Source: Poa pratensis
Taxonomy: Eukaryota; Streptophyta; Magnoliopsida; Poales; Poaceae
Length of the DNA stretch: 64,000 nt
Assembly (NCBI GenBank): GCA_947311845.1
Contig: CAMZMU010000069.1
Span: 7,528,629 to 7,592,628 of the forward strand
Direction of reading: 5' to 3'
Shown: one piece after another, positions 20,861-32,725 of the stretch
Numbering within the stretch: position 1 is the first letter of the stretch
Layout of the letters: each line of letters begins with the position of its first letter
The notes under the pieces: generated by a model
What the model was told of the DNA's origin: nothing
Database searches by the model: none
What the model saw: the letters and a program-made list of their open reading frames with translations, nothing else
Translations under genes and position numbers: made by a program

Positions 20861-23571
20861 TTAAAGTAGATTCCATGCACTATTCTGCCAATCTAGTTGA
20901 TCCCACCAGTCTTGTCTGGCCAGTATCACCGGCACACGCTCTTTATTGTGTAACCCGGATGGCAATTTGGCTAGCTTAGGACACTCGCAGACAAGCAAGC
21001 GCTTCAAACAAGGAAATGCAAGTGTGTCATCACATATGCTGCTCAGCTCCGGAAGACCACTTAGTCCAAGTACCCTGAGCCGCGGAAACGAATGAGCAGC
21101 AGATGATGACGTGGTTCCTCCTCCTTCAGCTTCAGCCACCAACTCCAACATTGAATTACACTGAAGTAAAAATACCTCTTCTAGACATGGGAGCTGCTTG
21201 ATCCATGAGACTGTCCTGATGCTGTGGCAATCACTGATCAATAGCTGACGAAGTTTTGGAAAGCAAGCATGAGGCACCACTCCTTCCCATATGACACCTT
21301 TTAACTTTCTCAGGTTCAACAATCTGAGCTCGTCAAGTTTGGTGAAGCACCATTTTGAATCCACAATGTATCCCCTTTGCACAACTCTTCCAAATTATCC
21401 ATAGAATCCAATGTCAGCCTCTCGAGTTCACTTACCCTCTTTGTGATAAAAAGTGCAGGTGCAATATGGGGACGTGTCCAGGTTCTCGCTTCTTTCAAAC
21501 AAAGGGCTTTCAAGGAGACTTTGGGCAGGTTGAGCACCCTTTGAAGCGAATTATAATCGCCAATAGTGATTCCCAAAGTTAAGCATGCCAAACTCTCCAA
21601 CTCTTAATGTGTGCCTCTGTAATTGTGTCCTGAGCCCCACAATAGTATAAATCAAGGACTCTCAACATTGTTAGAGCAGATATGATCCCATCTGGGAACT
21701 TTTTCAGCGGAGTGTATCCAAAATATAGGTACCTCAAAATTTTCAATTGTTGAAGCTCCCTTGGGATCGACAGGATTGGGTTCTTTGAAACATCAAGGTG
21801 TTGCAAGTTGACTAATTTTCCAACATCTGATGGGAGTTCCTGAATATTACTGTCACTTATATCCAAGAAGGTGATTGATGAAGCATTACTAAAGAAGCCT
21901 GTAGGAACATTGCTTGAAATACTGCTTCTTGTGACATGAGAGTTAATAGCAGAGGGCAAGGGACAGAACCAGGGATTACCACCTCCTCATTCAAGTTACG
22001 GAGGGAAATCCTATGGGCAGTGCACCACTCTTCTGATTTAATGGTTTCATCTCCTTTACATAGTAGCCAGTTATTGCTAGGTCCATCTCCTTGTTTACTT
22101 TGCACTATCCAAAGAGCTAGACCTTTGATTATATCGTGCATGCTTAGATAATCTGGCCCTCTTGCACTTTCTTCTAACAAACAAGCTCGTTTTAAACATC
22201 CAGCAGCAGCATGACCACTTAACTCGTTGGATTCGTGCCATTAGCTTCATCTAGTAATCCATGTCCCATCCAAGACGTATTGCATATGGCACATATACGG
22301 CATCCTGTTTCAAGGCAAAGAAAAGGAAACATTGCTTTGCCCTTGCATCAAGTTGCTCATAACTGATGTACAGTACATTATACAGCTCGGCTTCAGCATT
22401 TGCATCTGGAACATGATGGAACTCAGACCTATGAAGCAACCCCACAACGTATTCCCATTCTTGTTCGCTTTTTCTTGATGTCAAGCCTTACCAACTATCT
22501 TAATAGCTAGTGGAAGCCCTGCACACTTGTGAACAATGCTCTGAGCACAAACTCCATTTGTGCATTGTATTGGTTTCCCTATTGAAGTCTGCATTCGCTT
22601 CAAACAGCCTCCACGCTTCTTCAGTCTTGAGCCTTTGTAACACAACCACCTTACTCTGTGATTGCATTCTTTTACATATCTGATCATCACGTGTTGTGAT
22701 TACAATCATCTGTCTATTTGGATTACCGATTTGGTCTTGCGTATGACTGGTATTGGTATCCCAACATTCTCTAGGACTAGTGGTTTCCAAAGGTTATCCA
22801 TCAACAGTAAAAACTTCTTCTCCTTCAAGAAGTTGAAGAGGGTTGCAGATCTGGTGATCCCATCCTTTCAAGCGTCAGGCCAAGCTGGGATGCAATGCTC
22901 TCTTGAACTGTATGCAGATTTGGTTGCTGGCCAATTTCCACATAGATCACATGATCAAATATCTTCATGTCTGCAGTGGGAATGGCGAAGTTATTATTTA
23001 ATTGCTTAAGGAGAGTAGTTTTTCCAGCCCCTCCCATGCCACATATCCCAACCAAGCGATTGGAACCTTGTTCAATGCAGTCAACAATCTTGTCCTTATA
23101 CTGGTCTTGCCCCATAATATCAGGTGGCAGTTGCAGTTCTTGGCCAACTGGTTTGAGGGAAGTGAAGAGACTATCATAAGGAGGAGCCAACGCCCCCCTG
23201 AGTATATCAAGTTTCTTATTTTTCTTTCTGGCATCACGGCCAGTTTTGTAGTTGAAACAACAATTCCAAGAGCAATCCAACATATGTTTTCTCCTTCCCT
23301 CAAACTTATCTATGATTGTGCGTGAGTCGGCATCAACCGAGTTGGCATCTTGTATCCATCTTGTAGTTTGAACCATCGGTCTCTTGCCCAATTGTATTTG
23401 CTCATTAATACTGACTACATGGACTCGTAAACCATCTGCAGATGGTTGGAGAGCAGCTACTTGTCTTCCAGGCTGGAGGCAGTAACCACAATGCTTCTTG
23501 ATGGCCTTCCATATGTCATTCACAACTGGGGTGAGCAACCCAAACACAGAGCAAGGCATGTTGCTGCACAT
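20861..23571 (-). pseudogene. CC-NBS-LRR (RPS2/RPS5-like) resistance gene, broken
   Basis: Transcribed leftwards from ATG at 23569-23571. The first 248 codons run through an N-terminal coiled-coil-like region (about 45-105) to the P-loop GMGGAGKTT at residues 178-186. Frame changes then split the rest: kinase-2 FLLLMDNLW near 22800, RNBS-B VITTRDD near 22690, GLPLAIKIVGKA near 22510, a helical block at 22251-22484, the MHD motif (SMHDIIKGLALW) near 22140, leucine-rich repeats at 21579-21959 (TFLDISDSNIQELPSDVGKL) and 20861-21600, and a stop at 20861. At least seven frame shifts or stops occur, so no functional immune receptor can be made. Domain order and spacing are those of a complete, probably single-exon CNL of about 900 residues. 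Confidence 0.9.
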
Positions 23572-23639
23572 ATAAGAAAAACAAATTGTTCCAAATCACG
23601 ACATACATAGAGTAGATCAGCATTATAATCGAGGATAAG

Positions 23640-23830
23640 TATATTTTTTTGATAAATGGCAATATATTAATGTCTAAAAGATGCCATTGACACGCAACAA
23701 CACGATATAATATTAAATCAAGACATCGAAGATGCAGACATCCAAAAAATTAAGAAAAAGGGTGGATGAAAAGAGAGGAACGGGGATCCACAGCAAACAG
23801 CAACACCGATCATCCCTTGACAACACATGA
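23640..23830 (-). mobile_element. Possible LINE 3' tail
   Basis: On the minus strand the segment ends TTAATATATTGCCATTTATC followed by seven A, resembling 3' tails of grass LINEs. No coding part and no target duplication are visible. Confidence 0.3.
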
Positions 23831-25628
23831 ATTGTGAGGTTCTCCAAAAAGATATGCCTCCGGGAAGCGAACGACATGTAAGCGTCACCGTTGTTGAGTC
23901 TGACCATTTTTTCTTCGAAAAGAGTGACTTTTACGGTACCCTGGTACTCCAAAACTATGGGCTGGAGTACCACTTTGATCTGGCCGTCCGTAACGGAGGG
24001 CAAATGTGTCATTTTTCTATGACTACAGGGCCTTTTAGATTTTTACCCTCCATCGAGTGCCCAACACACGATCGAGTGCGGCGCCTCCATTTTTCTGCAA
24101 CCTGGCGCGCCATGGGAAGCCGGCTGCCCCGCTAGCGGCGGCAGCCATGGCGAGCGTCGGCATGCGGATGGGTGCTCCTCCTACATTTTCCCATCTCGCC
24201 GATGCAGGAAGTCAACCCCTACTCCCGCCTCGCCATCAGCGCTCAACCGCGGGGGGATGGCCGCCACAGCAGCTCGGCACCTTGTCCCATCCTCGCGAGC
24301 CCCAACAGGTAGCCCCAGCCGGCTCCTTTCTCCCACCTTGCCGCCACATGGAGCCGGCCTCTATTCCCGCCACGACGTTAGCGTTCCTAAGTCGGAGGGT
24401 TGGCCGCGCGGCGCCGCGTCCCCCTCCACGGCCGGCTCCTCCTCTATTCCCCGCGCCGCCGCCAGCATGCGCTCCGCTAGATTTTAGTCCACGGAATGAC
24501 ACGATTTTGACAGGAATACTTCACCGGGGAAAGCAACACCTAAAAAAATCTAAGATAAAAAAGAATCGAAATACCCATTTTGCCCCTCTGGTGGAGGTAT
24601 TCCCCCAGTTTGGCTGAGTTTTAGAGCAAGTACTCCGTGGGACGATCGTGGAGCACCAGAGCACACGAGCCCTTGGATCACTTAAAATGGACGGTTCCTG
24701 TTAATAATTTCGGGGTACAGTAAAAGTCCTCTCGAAAAGAGGGTTAACTCCCCTAGCTCTACATAGTTTGATGCATACAATCATGAAATTATTAAAATTA
24801 ATGCACGGCAACGAGACCAAAGACATCAACATGCATATAGTACATGATACTTTAAGGTCAAATCATGGGTTTTCACTCTAGAGATCAATCAAACTCCAAA
24901 CAACGGCTTTCACATGGGAAAACTGCAAAAAACACCCATAGTGCCTGTTACAATCAATTAAGTTCAGATTTACTGGTTTCACCCCGAAGCTTGAAACCGG
25001 GTACTCCAGAAAGCACCACCGTGAACTCTAGCCATCCAGCTAGTGCTCGGTTCTCATGGCAAAATTATATGATGGTCGAGATCTGAGAGATGCACTACCG
25101 ACCATATTGGGAACCAAATTTTCTCGTGTTGTGTAAGAAACAAAATAAAACAGATCTTTCTTCTCTTTTTCAAAGAGTATTCTTGTGTACAATGAGTGGG
25201 AAATAAACAAATTTCTGAATTTATTCGGTCTAAACTTTGCAGTACATAATGAATAAAACAATTCTGGCAAGTATCAAAGAAGGGTGGGAGGGATCGAGTA
25301 GTACCTTGAGGAGAGAAGAGATAATTGGAGGTCGGAGCTGCTCAAGATTCAAATTCAAGGGGCACCTTCTGCGTGCTGCTTTGCGAGAACCAAAGGAGGT
25401 TTATCTTGTTGGCGAACCCGGCGGTAGGTCACTTGGTGGTCTTGAGAACCTCCAAGTCTTCTCGTACAAGTCTGGCTAGTCTAGCCTTCATTGTTTAACA
25501 ACGCAATGTGTCAGTTTCATAGCTCATATATATACCCCTCACTTTCTAGATATTCGCACCGTCGCCTGCGTACTTGTATATAAACTAAAACGAGTAGCTA
25601 TCGAGACCTTAAGAGCAAGTGTGGTAAT
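23831..25628. other. Intergenic, nothing identified
   Basis: 23960-24500 is GC-rich with overlapping ORFs on both strands rich in Pro, Arg and Ala, without recognisable domains. 24640-25628 has only short ORFs. No transposon ends were recognised. Confidence 0.5.
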
Positions 25629-25988
25629 ATTGGGACTTTTTTTTTCAAACGGCACTCCCGACTCAAAATAGGCAAAATTAAGACCCTTTTAAAGTGGAAA
25701 AAGAAATTTTGAGGAAACAAAGGACACCCTAAATGCAACAAACAGTTTTAGCCACATCTCACCGCCTCTAAATTTAGAGGGTAAACGACCCCTAAAATTG
25801 AACAGACGCTGCACTGCTTAATCGAGGACCGCACAACTTGTTGGTTGTAGACAAACTTGGTGGGTAACTGAAATAAGACAAAGTCCTCGACTACTAATTA
25901 GTTTAGCCATAGCTAGACGCCACAGGGGATTTCAAAAATCTTGGCCGGCCGGCCAAGAGCTTAAATTAACGGATGTTGAAACAGACCG
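25629..25988. repeat. 360-bp tandem repeat, copy A (uninterrupted)
   Basis: The unit starts at a T-run before CAAACGGCACTCCC and passes GTGGAAAAAGAAATTTTGAG and CTTGTTGGTTGTAGACAAAC to a GGCCGGCCGGCC palindrome and AGCTTAAATTAACGG. It is non-coding. It shows the empty state of both insertion sites used in copy B. Confidence 0.85.
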
Positions 25989-26614
25989 TTGGGTGTTTTT
26001 TTTTTCTAACGGAATTCATGACTCACAGTAGGCAACCCTTTTAAGGCCTCCTTTGATTCATAGGGTAGAAACATCAAAGGAATAGGAAGTGCAAAGGAAT
26101 GAAATGTCTTGACAAACCGGATCCTACGCACACAGGAATTCTCCGCAGGAATTTTACATGAGGTCGAGGCTCATGTTTGTTTTCCTGTGAAAACAAGCTA
26201 CCAACTTCCTACGGGATCAGTTCCTACGGGTTGCAATCCCTTGAATCATACGTGCACGGAAGGAAAAAATCCACAGGGGCTAAATCCTATAGAAATCCTT
26301 AGACAATCCTTTGAATCAAAGGAGGCCTAAAGCGGAAAAAGAAATTTTGAGGAAACAATAGACACCCTAAATCCAACAAGAAGTTCCAGCCACATCTCAC
26401 GGCCTCTAAATTTTTTGAGGATTCATGCCTCTAAAGTTGAATAGACGCTGCACATGCTCTACGAAGAAAATTACTTAGCTGATTGACCCACGCACAACTT
26501 GTTGGTTGTAGACAAACTTGGTGGGTAACTGAAATGAGAAAAAGTCCTCACCTACCAATTAGTTTAGCCATAACAAGACGCCAAGGGGGATTTCAAAAAT
26601 CTTTGCCGGCCGGC
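25989..26614. repeat. 360-bp tandem repeat, copy B (split by two insertions)
   Basis: It starts directly after copy A at GGGTGTTTTTTTTTTC and is interrupted at 26045-26327 by a MITE. It runs on to GCCGGCCGGC at 26614, where an 11.8-kb retrotransposon begins, and its tail (CCGGCCAATAGCTTAAATTA) continues at 38399 to about 38431. Confidence 0.85.
26045..26327. mobile_element. Tourist-like MITE (PIF/Harbinger type)
   Basis: A 283-bp element with inverted ends GGCCTCCTTTGATTCA and TGAATCAAAGGAGGCC, flanked by TAA on both sides (26042-26044 and 26328-26330). Copy A of the host repeat has CCCTTTTAAAGTGG at the matching place, an exact pre-insertion site. Confidence 0.93.
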
Positions 26615-27108
26615 TGACGAGGGGTTAACTCATCAAATCCCATGGTTAAGGATCTAGTGTTGAGATTACGAGGGAGAGAACATGGTAGAGCTGGTAGTTT
26701 CGTCGGATGACAAGTAAAAGCAGGGAATTTACCTAGGTTTAGGCCTCCGGAGAGTAACACCCTACTTCCTGCTTGTCTGGTATTGATCGTGTGAGATTAT
26801 GCAGGCTACAATGGGGTCCTGGCGAGATGCGATCTCGCTAGGGTTTTGGTGATTCGAGTATTGCGTGTCCTGAATCGGCGGCCCTCCCAGCCTTTATATA
26901 ATAGGCTGGGTCTCGAGAGTTCGCAATCGACTCAGATTACATGTAAGGAAAGACTAAACCGACTATGCCTATGTCTAATCTTGGAGGATACTCCATCTTG
27001 TTGGTCCTTTCGTCATGGGCTTCATGTAGACTCTTGATAGTTGGGTCTTAGTCGACACGTGCACAAGGTACCCTTATGGTAGGGTACCCAGGATATATAT
27101 CCTTGTCA
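26615..27108 (-). repeat. 3' LTR of the RIRE2-like element
   Basis: TG...CA bounded, followed by AGCCCCCGAGTACTTG (27111 on), whose complement is the G-rich polypurine tract of a minus-strand element. The interior has a TATATAA sequence near 26897. Confidence 0.92.
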
Positions 27109-28325
27109 GTAGCCCCCGAGTACTTGTCTGACTCGAAGAATCGGGCATGGACTTGTTCGTAAGTGCACGTCATATTTTTGTACTTGTCTTTATAATTGGA
27201 ATTCCTGTATGAATAGCACATGTTGGCTATGTCGAGTATTTCATCGACTTTGGTTTTTGCTTATGATAATCAAGAGATAATAGCTTAGTAGGCCCGGTAC
27301 ACTCGACGCATCGGGACCGGTTAACTACACATTCGGGTAAAATCTTACTACTTTCAATCAAACTCGAGTCCCGGACTCGAATTTGGAACAGACTGGTCAG
27401 ACTCGACTAGGCCGCGGAGGTCTTACTGAATCGATCTGCAGTATAACTTTGAAATTTACCCAACGCGTCCGTCGGGATTTTTCATCATGTCTGCTGACAC
27501 GAAAGTTTTAAGGATTAACGTTGCTGGAACGGTCTTAGCCCTCGAAAGTTCGGCGGGTCTTACCTTTGCACTATGCATGCAGCATCCGAGGTTATTTGCG
27601 GCGGACGCAACTCGGGAAATTTTCGAGTATGATTTTGCATCAAATTTTGCATATGAACTAGTCGAGTCTTTTGTCGACTGATACTTTGTCATTATTCTAT
27701 CGTGCGCGACAGCGCTCCCGATGGGAGTAGCCCCGAGATTGTGCTTTATTGCTTGCAATGGAGGATAATCTCAAATCTTTTTATCCCATATACTCTTAGT
27801 CGAAGAAATTTTTGATACGCTCCCGATGGGAGTAATATGCCTTAGTCGAAGGAACGGTCGAGTGACCAATTTTGCCTTAACATTGCTTTTTCACCCCGAA
27901 CCAAGCAAGGCAGTCGAGTGACCGATATGCATTGTGAAGGACTCGAATGTTTTCTGAACAGAGCGCTTGCAATGACGTCAGGGATGACGTTTTTGGCGAT
28001 GTGCTGCCTGACACGCGGTGGCGTGTGTTATGCTGTGATGGATGGGACATGACACGTATGTGGGTCCATTGTGCAGCGCTGACCGAACGACGGTGCCGTT
28101 TGGACTGGATTTGACCACTCTGGCCCACTTTTTATGGAGACGCGATGATGGCTCCTCTTTTTGCGTGCGTAGTGGGCGGAGTAGCCGGCGACGGTTGCCC
28201 TCCGCGCTTGCCACGTGTATGGTGGGATTGCCCGCGAAGCGCACGATTGCGATTTGAACGGTTAAGATTGACTTTGCTTGGTGGTAAATAGGTAGGACGG
28301 CGCTTGCATAATTTTTACTTGCCAT

Positions 28326-31300
28326 TTGCTCTGTGCGCCCCTGCTTCATCTTCTTCCTCGCGCTCCTTCATTGTTCGTGCGCCCACGCTCTCTCTCTCTC
28401 CTCTTTAGCCACCACCACCATGGCACCAAAGATGAAGCTGATGCCGCCGCTGCTCCCGCGACCGACGCGGCTGCTTTGAAGTGCAAGAAAAGCGTGGCGA
28501 GCGCGTCTGCATCCGCCGCCGATCTAAAGAAATGCGACGGAGATTGGGTGAAATCCACCATCAAGGATGCGCACCTTGACAAGCTTCGCGAGGAAGGGAT
28601 GCTGCCACCCGCGGACCAGTTGTTCGTCCGCGCGCCGTCGCCCAAGGAGGTACTCCCTGAACCTCGCGCCAATGAGCGAGTTTGCTTTGCGGAATTGCTG
28701 CCTCGGGGATTTGCGTTTCCCCTCCACGACTTTGTTCGTGGTTTGATGTATGCCTACGGGGTGCAAATCCATGATTTCACCCCGAACGGCATACTGCACA
28801 TTGCCTGCTTCATGGTTTTGTGCGAGTGCTTCTTGGGGGTTCCCCTAGCTGGGCTTTATGGAAGTCAATCTTCCTCGTCGGCCGAACAACAGAGGCGGCC
28901 GCAACTATTCTGTTGGCGACTGCGGGATTCAAGTACGCAGCGACACACGCTACTTCGCCCTGAAGCCAGTCGACTCGGCGCAAGGTGGTGGAAGAAATGG
29001 TTCTACGTCCGCGTAGACCAGGAAGGAGTCCCAGAGTTTTCGACTGCCAAGTCTATTGTGAGGACAAATGCCTGGGACCATCAACTGACGAGTGCGGAGG
29101 AGGGGAGGCGGCGCCCCTTTTGGCCAAGATTGACGAACTGCTTGGCAGCATAACTGGTGTGCACTTGATTGCCACCTTTGTGAAGATGCGAGTCTGGCCG
29201 CTCCGAGCCCGAGCCCACCCGATGTGGGCTTATGAAGGTATGCTTGACTCCAGCCGATGAGCCAAGAGGAGCTGTCAAGAATGAGCTGATAACACACGTG
29301 CGGTCTATCACCAGCACCAAGTCCAGCGAATCTTGCAACGTCGACTGCCCTATAGCTCCTTATGGGGCTGAAAAGCCTTTGGAAGAGGTTAGTGAATGAT
29401 CGAGTTTATTATCTCCTGGCTTTGCTATTTTCTTGTGCATCTTTGTAACTTTCGACTGTTGTGTTTGGTATGCAGGGCCATTCGACTGCTTCGTCTCTTC
29501 CTCCTCTCCCAGAGAACGGCCCAACTGCGGAGACAGAGGTGCAGGAGGTGCAAGAGGTGCGAGCAAAGGGAATTGATGACTCGCCTCTTCCATCGGCCAC
29601 CACCTCGCCTACGGAGAATATCGAAGAGGAAGAGGTAGAGGAAGTACAGACTGAGGAGCCGACCGCGACTGATCATGTGAGCGAGGTTCCCACTCGCAAG
29701 CGTCGTCGGGTGGCCCGAGGTTTGTCCTCTTCTATGAGCGCACCCGCGAAGGAGTCGGATGTGGAGGATGACGGAGACTCGGGCTCCTCACCTTCTGCCA
29801 AAGCTGCTCCTTTGGATGTGAGCCCGTTGAGTTCAGCTCCTCCTCCCAAGTCGGGTGAGGAGCTGCTTTTTGGAGGCCCAAATTTTGACAACCTCGACAG
29901 TGCGGAGGAAGAAGAGCACAGGTTTGCTCCTATGATTTATGTATTGAGTTTTTTCGTTTTGGTATTCGTGCTTATGTTGTTCGTCTTCTGTCACTCGTAG
30001 TGCTGAGACTGTGCATCCTCCGACTCCTCCATCCGACAAAATTTTGACTCCAGCGCACCCAAACGTCTCCCCTGTTGCTCCTAAAATTGCTCAACCAACA
30101 GCCACTTCTACTGCCATTGAAACGGCCAAGGCTACGAGTGCTGCAATGCCGGAGGTCGGGACATCTGCCGCGAAGCCTGCGCCTTGGACTGAACACGTAA
30201 GTGTCTTGTGTCGAGTCCACATACGGTACTTGTTATGTATAACTTATACTGGTTTCATGTGCTTGTAGCCTTACTACCGCAGCCTGGTAGAATCGGGCAA
30301 AGATTTTGTCCAGATGGAGCAGGAGAGGGACAGTCTGCGTGCTAACTTGGAGCAACTCACTCGTAAGTGTATTTTTGGCTTTGCACTCGAAAGTTTTTGT
30401 TTGTGTATTGGTTTTTGAATTATGCCTTGCCATCGTATTCAGGTGACAAGAAATCGGCTGAGGCCCGAGTGAAGGAGCTAGAAGAAGCTCTTGCTACTCA
30501 AGCTACCGAGTCGAAGAAAGCTGCGGCTACTGTCAAGCACTCTGCCGCTACCCGCGAGAAAGAGTATGTTGAGCGACTGGCTGGCCTTGCGCAGAATGTG
30601 AGGGTAAGTAACTATCTCTTTGCATGCTTCTCGTGTACCCGTTGGGTATTATGTACTAATATTTGCTCGTTCTGGTATTTGTTGCAGAGGATATTGGTGT
30701 GCCAGCACCTACTGACATGGTCAGTGAAGAGTTATCACTCGACCAGGTTATAGGTGATCTCGGCGCTACATTTGTCCAGTTGAAGGACGCCCTTGCCAAG
30801 TCTGCCAGCACCCTCGGCGCCGTGCACAAGAACGTGCTTCCAATGGAGGAGGTGCCGTCGACTGCTGATGGCGACTGCTGATGGCTTCGCTGACGTTCTT
30901 GGACCGGGGACCTCGACCATGGCGAGCTTTGCCCGCGCTCTCACGGTACGCGGCTCGGAGTCCACCCTCAAGCTCATTTTGGGTCATGGGATAAAGGGTG
31001 ACCTCGAAGCGGCCATGTCTGACTTCTCTCGAAAGCCCGGTGGGGAAGCCTATGTCTCTGAAGGCCGTTAGCGAGCCAGCCGCCCGACTGGCCAACATAT
31101 TCATAGTCACTATGGAACGCCGAGCGGCGGAGGTTGCCACTCGCGAGAGTAGGGCTAGGTCGGAGTCTGTGTCCGAGAGATAGGGTAGCCAAACCCTTAC
31201 TTATGTTTTGTAATTATACTTTATGATAACGCGAGTATGCGTATGCTGTTGCTACACTTGTATAGATTTGGTTCCTTGTTGTGTTTTCACCTGTAGGGCT

Positions 31301-32190
31301 ATGTGTTGTTACTCGCCTGAGCTTTGTGATGAATTTCTCATATCTGACATGAGATTTGTGTGATGCCTTGAACAGCCACGGGCAGCCGCTACTTCAGCTG
31401 GTTCGTCGCGACCTCGTGCTTCCACCCGATCTAGAGCTCAAGTGGCAAATGATGCTAAAGTAATGCGTTATATGAAAGCTCGAGTCGTGAAACTGGAGCA
31501 AGAGTTAAAGAGTGCCCAGAGCGATCTGGATATGATGAATATGAGACCAGCTCCAGCCACAGAACGAGAAGATTATGTGCTTGGCGAGATGGACCTTGTA
31601 AACAGGCAACTCGAGTGTGAGTACAATCCTTTCTCCGATTATGGATTGTTTGGCTACTCTTATTTCGAGTGACTTGATTTGTTCTTTGTGCAGGTTTTGT
31701 ATCTGACTTCCAAGCAGAGCAAGCTCGCGTTGAAGAGCGTCTGGATAATGCCACTGACAACCCGACACCTGGCCGTCAGCATTTTTGGCTTGATAGGTTC
31801 CGAGCGCGCACACTCGCTACTCTGAAGGATCGAGCATGGCGAAGTGCTCAGCTACTCGAGTTATGCAGGGCGGCTTTGATTCGTATCAACCAGACCCTGT
31901 TTCCAACAGGACCACAACCACAAGGTATCCATGCCTTGCTAGATCTTTTCCATAATGCAGGCCCCATCCGGGAGCTGTTTACACAGAAGCTTGTGGTTGG
32001 AGCCAACGCGGCGATGGCGTATGTGCGGAGTTGACGTCCCAACTTTGTGTTGCCGCCACCCGCCATTGGAGCGACTCTGTCCCAGGAGGACCTTGATGGC
32101 ACAATTCTATCTTCGAGGATGCTGATCGAGCGGACCCACGACCAACTCTTTGGTCCTGTGCTACCCATCAAGGATGAGCCTGAGGACTAG
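28326..32190 (+). pseudogene. Antisense ORF of the RIRE2-like element (Transposase_28-type protein)
   Basis: This gene runs opposite to gag-pol. It probably starts at ATG 28420 in a CACCACCATGGC context; the main frame is out of register within about 60 bases. The first exon carries the conserved block of the putative gypsy-type transposon family (PF04195-like): FVRGLMYAYGVQIHDFTPNG, ILHIACFMVLCECFLGVP, then KKWFYVRVDQEGVPEFS and HLIATFVKMRVWPL. Frameshifts near 28440, 28850, 28990 and 29110 disrupt it. A donor at 29237 and acceptors at 29475, near 30450 and near 31690 suggest several introns. Middle exons (29476-29921) are acidic and Ser/Pro-rich, and 30451-30600 looks coiled-coil. The last exon ends LPIKDEPED at stop 32188-32190. 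Function in the family is unknown, and this copy is probably dead. Confidence 0.8.
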
Positions 32191-32725
32191 AGTATTTATG
32201 TGCATAAACTTTGTAGAGGGGGCAGCCCCCGAGTGTAAATTTGTTACTTGTGTATAATATGAATTGTTTACGTTGTATTTCCACAGCCCCCGAGTCTATC
32301 GAGTGGGGTTTATGAGGATGTTTCGAGTGTGAAGTAATAATTGCGCAGCCCACGAGTCTATCGAGTGGGGTTTATGAGGATGTTTCGAGTGTGAATTAAT
32401 AATTGCGCAGCCCCCGAGTGTCAGAGTAGGGCTGTGAATTATATGTGATATCTAAAATTTGAACTTTTGCTTTGAGACCCAGCCCCCGAGCGTGCGAGTG
32501 GGGATTTGGAAGTTTTGCGTTCTTGTTTGAACTTTTGTGATCCGGCCTCTGAACGTGCGAGTGGGGCCGAGGTATTTTTCCTAAAGGGAGCGAAAGCTCG
32601 TGTCTTTGATGGCGCAGCCCCCGAGCATTTCGGGTGCGGCCGAGGTATGTACGAATAGTAAATAGAGAGATAGGAGGAACATTGATTATATTCCACTTTT
32701 GAATGTTAAGCTGCAGGCCGCCTCA
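32191..32725. repeat. CAGCCCCCGAGT-motif spacer with 62-bp tandem repeat
   Basis: Between the antisense ORF and pol, a 62-bp unit starting CAGCCCCCGAGTCTATCGAG occurs at 32284 and 32346, with a partial third start at 32408. The core AGCCCCCGAG(T/C) also appears near 32224, 32483 and 32618 and matches the complement of the polypurine tract at 27111. No coding function is seen. Confidence 0.75.

Noticed and set aside
24057..24617. 186-codon ORF rich in Pro, Ala and Arg
   Set aside because: Three frames are open at once because of base composition; no recognisable domain or start context.
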